Assembly: GCF_003751305.1 (NCBI RefSeq) | Contig: NZ_RJKV01000001.1 | Coordinates: forward strand, 1,655,586-1,719,585 | Direction: 5' to 3' | From: Stenotrophomonas rhizophila | GTDB taxonomy: Bacteria; Pseudomonadota; Gammaproteobacteria; Xanthomonadales; Xanthomonadaceae | Length of the DNA: 64,000 nucleotides | Shown: piece after piece, positions 61,896 to 64,000 of the stretch | Position numbering within the stretch: the first letter of the stretch is position 1 | How the letters are laid out: each line of letters opens with the position of its first letter | Program-made: the position numbers and the translations under genes | Notes under the pieces: model-generated | What the model was told of the DNA's origin: nothing | Databases searched by the model: none | Seen by the model: only the letters and a program-made list of their open reading frames with translations

Positions 61896-62765
61896 TCAGA
61901 CCTTCGTCGTCGCCTCACGAACGAAGTTCTCATAGGTACGCAGCGGATGGCCGAGGATGGACTCCAGTCGCGCAATCGCACCGTCGGCCGCCTGCATCCC
62001 GAACGTCTGGATGCCTGCCATCATCAGGCGCATGTCATAGGCCAGCCACGACGGGCCGAATGCAGCCATCTGCCCTTCGAACGCTGCCACGTCATCGCCC
62101 GCATAGACCACGTCCCGACCCAATGCGGTGCTCCATACCTGCGCTACCGACGTGCCCGTCAGTGTCTGGGGGCCGACCAGATCCAAGGTGACGGTGGCCA
62201 GCGCAGACGGCGCGCGGTCGCGTCGCAGCAGCTCTGCCACGGCAATCTCGGCGATGTCCCGCGCATCGATCATGGAGACACCGGTGCCACCAATCGGCAT
62301 CGGGTAAACGCCGTAATCCTCGATCGCCTTCTGGACCATGAACTCGTTCTGCATGAAATAGGCCGGACGCAGAATGGTAGCGGGAATGCCGAGGCTCTCG
62401 ATCATGCGTTCAACCGTGTACTTGCCGGTAAAGTGCGGCACATTGGTGAACTTGTCGGCATGGATGACCGACAGGTAGACGATGCGCTCGATGCCGGCCT
62501 CCCGGGCGAGGTTCAAGGCGATCAGCGCCTGGGTCACCTCGTCCGGCGTCACCGCGTTCAACAGGAACAGCGTGCGTACTGACGAAAGGGCTGCGCGCAT
62601 CGATGGTACGTCGGTCAGGTCACCAACCACCTCGGTCACACCGTCGGGGAATGAAACCTTGCCGCGCGTGCGAACGAAAGCGGTCACGCCAGCGCCCGCG
62701 CTGGCGAGGCCGTGAGTGATGAGAGAGCCGATGGTGCCTGTGGCGCCGGTGACGAGAATGCTCAT
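61896..62765 (-). CDS. NmrA-like NAD(P)-binding protein (QorB type)
   Basis: 289 aa, start ATG 62765. Rossmann start SILVTGATGTIGSLITHGLA, then VTAFVRTRGKVSFPDGVTEV VGDLTD, VYLSVIHADKF, and PATILRPAYFMQNEFM. The usual SDR Tyr-x-x-x-Lys is not kept in the classical way (KFTNVPHFTGKYTVERMIES), fitting atypical SDR/NmrA proteins that sense or use NADPH, or quinone reductases such as QorB. Second gene of a two-gene unit (30 bp after the MDR gene), divergent from a LysR. Confidence 0.88.
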   Translation of the reverse strand: MSILVTGATGTIGSLITHGLASAGAGVTAFVRTRGKVSFPDGVTEVVGDLTDVPSMRAALSSVRTLFLLNAVTPDEVTQALIALNLAREAGIERIVYLSVIHADKFTNVPHFTGKYTVERMIESLGIPATILRPAYFMQNEFMVQKAIEDYGVYPMPIGGTGVSMIDARDIAEIAVAELLRRDRAPSALATVTLDLVGPQTLTGTSVAQVWSTALGRDVVYAGDDVAAFEGQMAAFGPSWLAYDMRLMMAGIQTFGMQAADGAIARLESILGHPLRTYENFVREATTKV

Positions 62766-62795
62766 ATGAATCTCCTTCAGGGGATGGAAAGGGAA

Positions 62796-63731
62796 TTAGC
62801 GCGAAAAATCCGCGACGACTTTGCCGGCGCGTGAGGTGGTTCGGTTGCGCTCGATGGCCGCAGGAATGTCGGTCAGAGCGATCACTTCGCCCACCTTCGA
62901 CGTCAGCGCGCCACTGGCGACATCCAAGGCAAGCCGCTCCAGAAGAGCGACGTCCGGCTTGTTCATGAACCAGAGGCCTCGGCGGCCGGGCGGCGTGCGC
63001 GCCAGGATGTCCGCCGAGGTCGTGCCGACGATGACGCCATCCTGCGCAAGCACCTGCCATGAGCGGTCCAGAACCGTACCGCCGACATAGTCGAGCACCA
63101 GGTCGATGTCGCGCGCGATGTCCTCGAAGCGCTGTGTCTGGTAGTCGATGACATGGTCCGCACCGAGGCTGCGGACGTAGTCGAGGTGCTCGGTGGCGGC
63201 GGTGGCGAAGACTTCTGTACCGGCCTGCTTGGCGTACTGCACGGCATACCCGCCCAGCCCGCCTGCTGCACCGTGGATGAGGATCCGCTGACCAGGACGA
63301 AGGGCGCCCGCGTGATGGAGGCTTTTCCATGCCGCAACGGCGGCGACGGGCATCGCAGCAGCATGCACGTCGTCCAGCCGATCAGGGGTCGGGGCCAGCG
63401 ACCGTTCGTCGACGACGATGAACTCGGCATATGCGCCCAGCCCACCCACCGCGCCCATCACCCGGTCGCCAATCTTGAAGCGCCTCGCGTCGGGGCCGAC
63501 AGCGTCGACAACACCCGCCAGCTCGGCGCCCAGAACGGCGGGCAACTGGAGCGGGAATACCTCCCGCAGATACCCTTCGCGGACCTTCCAGTCGATACCG
63601 TTTATGCCGGCGGCGCGAACCCTTACCCGCACTTGGTCCCGTCCCGGAACCGGGATTGGCAACTCTGCCACCTGCGCGGCTTCAGCGCCGCCGTAGCCTT
63701 GGATCAGTACAGCCCGATGCGTCATGGTCAT
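62796..63731 (-). CDS. Zinc-free MDR quinone oxidoreductase
   Basis: 311 aa. MDR motifs: VRVRAAGINGIDWKVREGYL, LPAVLGAELAGVVDAVGPDA, FKIGDRVMGAVGGLGAYAEF, and the NADPH-binding ILIHGAAGGLGGYAVQYAKQ; no zinc-binding Cys cluster. Reduces quinones or enones with NADPH. First gene of the operon with the NmrA-like gene; the divergent LysR gene starts 103 bp away with a palindrome between. Confidence 0.9.
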   Translation of the reverse strand: MTMTHRAVLIQGYGGAEAAQVAELPIPVPGRDQVRVRVRAAGINGIDWKVREGYLREVFPLQLPAVLGAELAGVVDAVGPDARRFKIGDRVMGAVGGLGAYAEFIVVDERSLAPTPDRLDDVHAAAMPVAAVAAWKSLHHAGALRPGQRILIHGAAGGLGGYAVQYAKQAGTEVFATAATEHLDYVRSLGADHVIDYQTQRFEDIARDIDLVLDYVGGTVLDRSWQVLAQDGVIVGTTSADILARTPPGRRGLWFMNKPDVALLERLALDVASGALTSKVGEVIALTDIPAAIERNRTTSRAGKVVADFSR

Positions 63732-63815
63732 GGAGGATCACCCCGGAATAGATTCGATGGAGAGACGATAGGCTGTTGCAATGTCAGAACGAAGACGACA
63801 CTATGTAGACCCCCC

Positions 63816-63831
63816 GTTTCACATATGAAAC
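63816..63831. promoter_or_regulatory. Possible LysR operator before the right-edge lysR gene
   Basis: GTTTCA-CATA-TGAAAC, 6-bp perfect arms, ending 3 bases before the LysR start codon and 85 bp from the MDR start. The place fits autorepression of LysR. Confidence 0.55.
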
Positions 63832-63834
63832 ACC

Positions 63835-64000
63835 ATGCGCCTGAATGATCTGGATGACTTTCTTCTGGTAGCGGCAAGCGGAGGGCTCGGCAAAGCCAGC
63901 AGGGCGAGCGGCAAGTCCAAAGCGACCTTGTCGCGGCGGATTTCAGACCTCGAAGAACAACTGGGTGTCAGGCTGGTCGAACGTAGTTCGCGAGGGTTGA
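63835..64000 (+). CDS. LysR family regulator, 3'-truncated by window edge
   Basis: First 55 codons only, open to the last base. MRLNDLDDFLLVAASGGLGK, ASRASGKSKATLSRRISDLE and EQLGVRLVERSSRG form the N-terminal HTH of LysR proteins (family form: xFxxVAxxGSxxxAAxxLxxSxxxxSxxIxxLE). ATG 63835 is the only start that keeps this frame; an ATG at 63825 is in another frame. Most likely regulator of the divergent quinone oxidoreductase operon. Confidence 0.85.
   Translation, partial: MRLNDLDDFLLVAASGGLGKASRASGKSKATLSRRISDLEEQLGVRLVERSSRGL

Overview
The window looks like a chromosomal segment of a Xanthomonadaceae bacterium, most likely Stenotrophomonas. Evidence: GC-rich codon use throughout; GTAG-headed palindromic repeats of the Stenotrophomonas SMAG type (13924-13997, 25055-25079); a TTAG-N6-TACTA LexA box of the Xanthomonas type in front of imuA-imuB-dnaE2; several TonB-dependent receptors; and an alpha-amino-acid ester hydrolase that closely resembles the crystallised Xanthomonas citri enzyme as I remember it. 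No rRNA, tRNA, CRISPR array, phage or insertion sequence was seen.

Layout, 1-25 kb: the 3' end of a TadG-like Tad-pilus protein and a DUF2968 protein; a secreted serine hydrolase; a small DUF4124-like secreted protein; GNAT; AraC and a LysE exporter; a large TonB-dependent receptor, MgtC, SapC and CDP-diacylglycerol pyrophosphatase; two envelope or unknown proteins and an I78 inhibitor lipoprotein; lldD (whose 3' end runs into a SMAG dimer), VOC and a second MgtC; an SDR divergent from an Old Yellow Enzyme; a 626-aa secreted unknown; the amino-acid ester hydrolase; and an MFS/SnoaL pair divergent from its LysR.

Layout, 25-52 kb: a GH3 glucosidase with an extra N-terminal domain that looks like a dead endonuclease/exonuclease/phosphatase fold; HxlR divergent from MFS+VOC across two matching operators; the SOS mutagenesis cassette imuA-imuB-dnaE2; a vitamin-B6-linked group (PtsJ-like MocR regulator divergent from YggS, GATase and a 78-aa protein); AraC, aldo/keto reductase, CLC channel, AcuI; a TetR / TonB receptor / periplasmic tyrosine phosphatase module; a trypsin-like protease; MarR divergent from an FAD monooxygenase; an L,D-transpeptidase; and an Lpp-like lipoprotein.

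Layout, 52-64 kb, is clearly accessory: a decayed MFS gene, a stand-alone EAL phosphodiesterase, then a minus-strand operon TetR - MFP - RND pump - FabF (KAS II paralogue) - TetR. Next to it is an integron gene cassette: a DUF4253 lipoprotein gene of lower GC that starts 5 bases after a recognisable 60-bp attC site and is followed by a second, degenerate attC-like site. There is no integrase in the window. The window ends with an NmrA/quinone-oxidoreductase pair divergent from a LysR gene cut by the right edge.

The most interesting points are the integron cassette (a chromosomal attC cluster), the efflux pump co-transcribed with a second FabF (possible pump-plus-resistant-target module), and the GH3 enzyme carrying an apparently catalytically dead EEP-like domain. 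All functional claims rest on reading translated sequence and motifs by eye; no database search was run.
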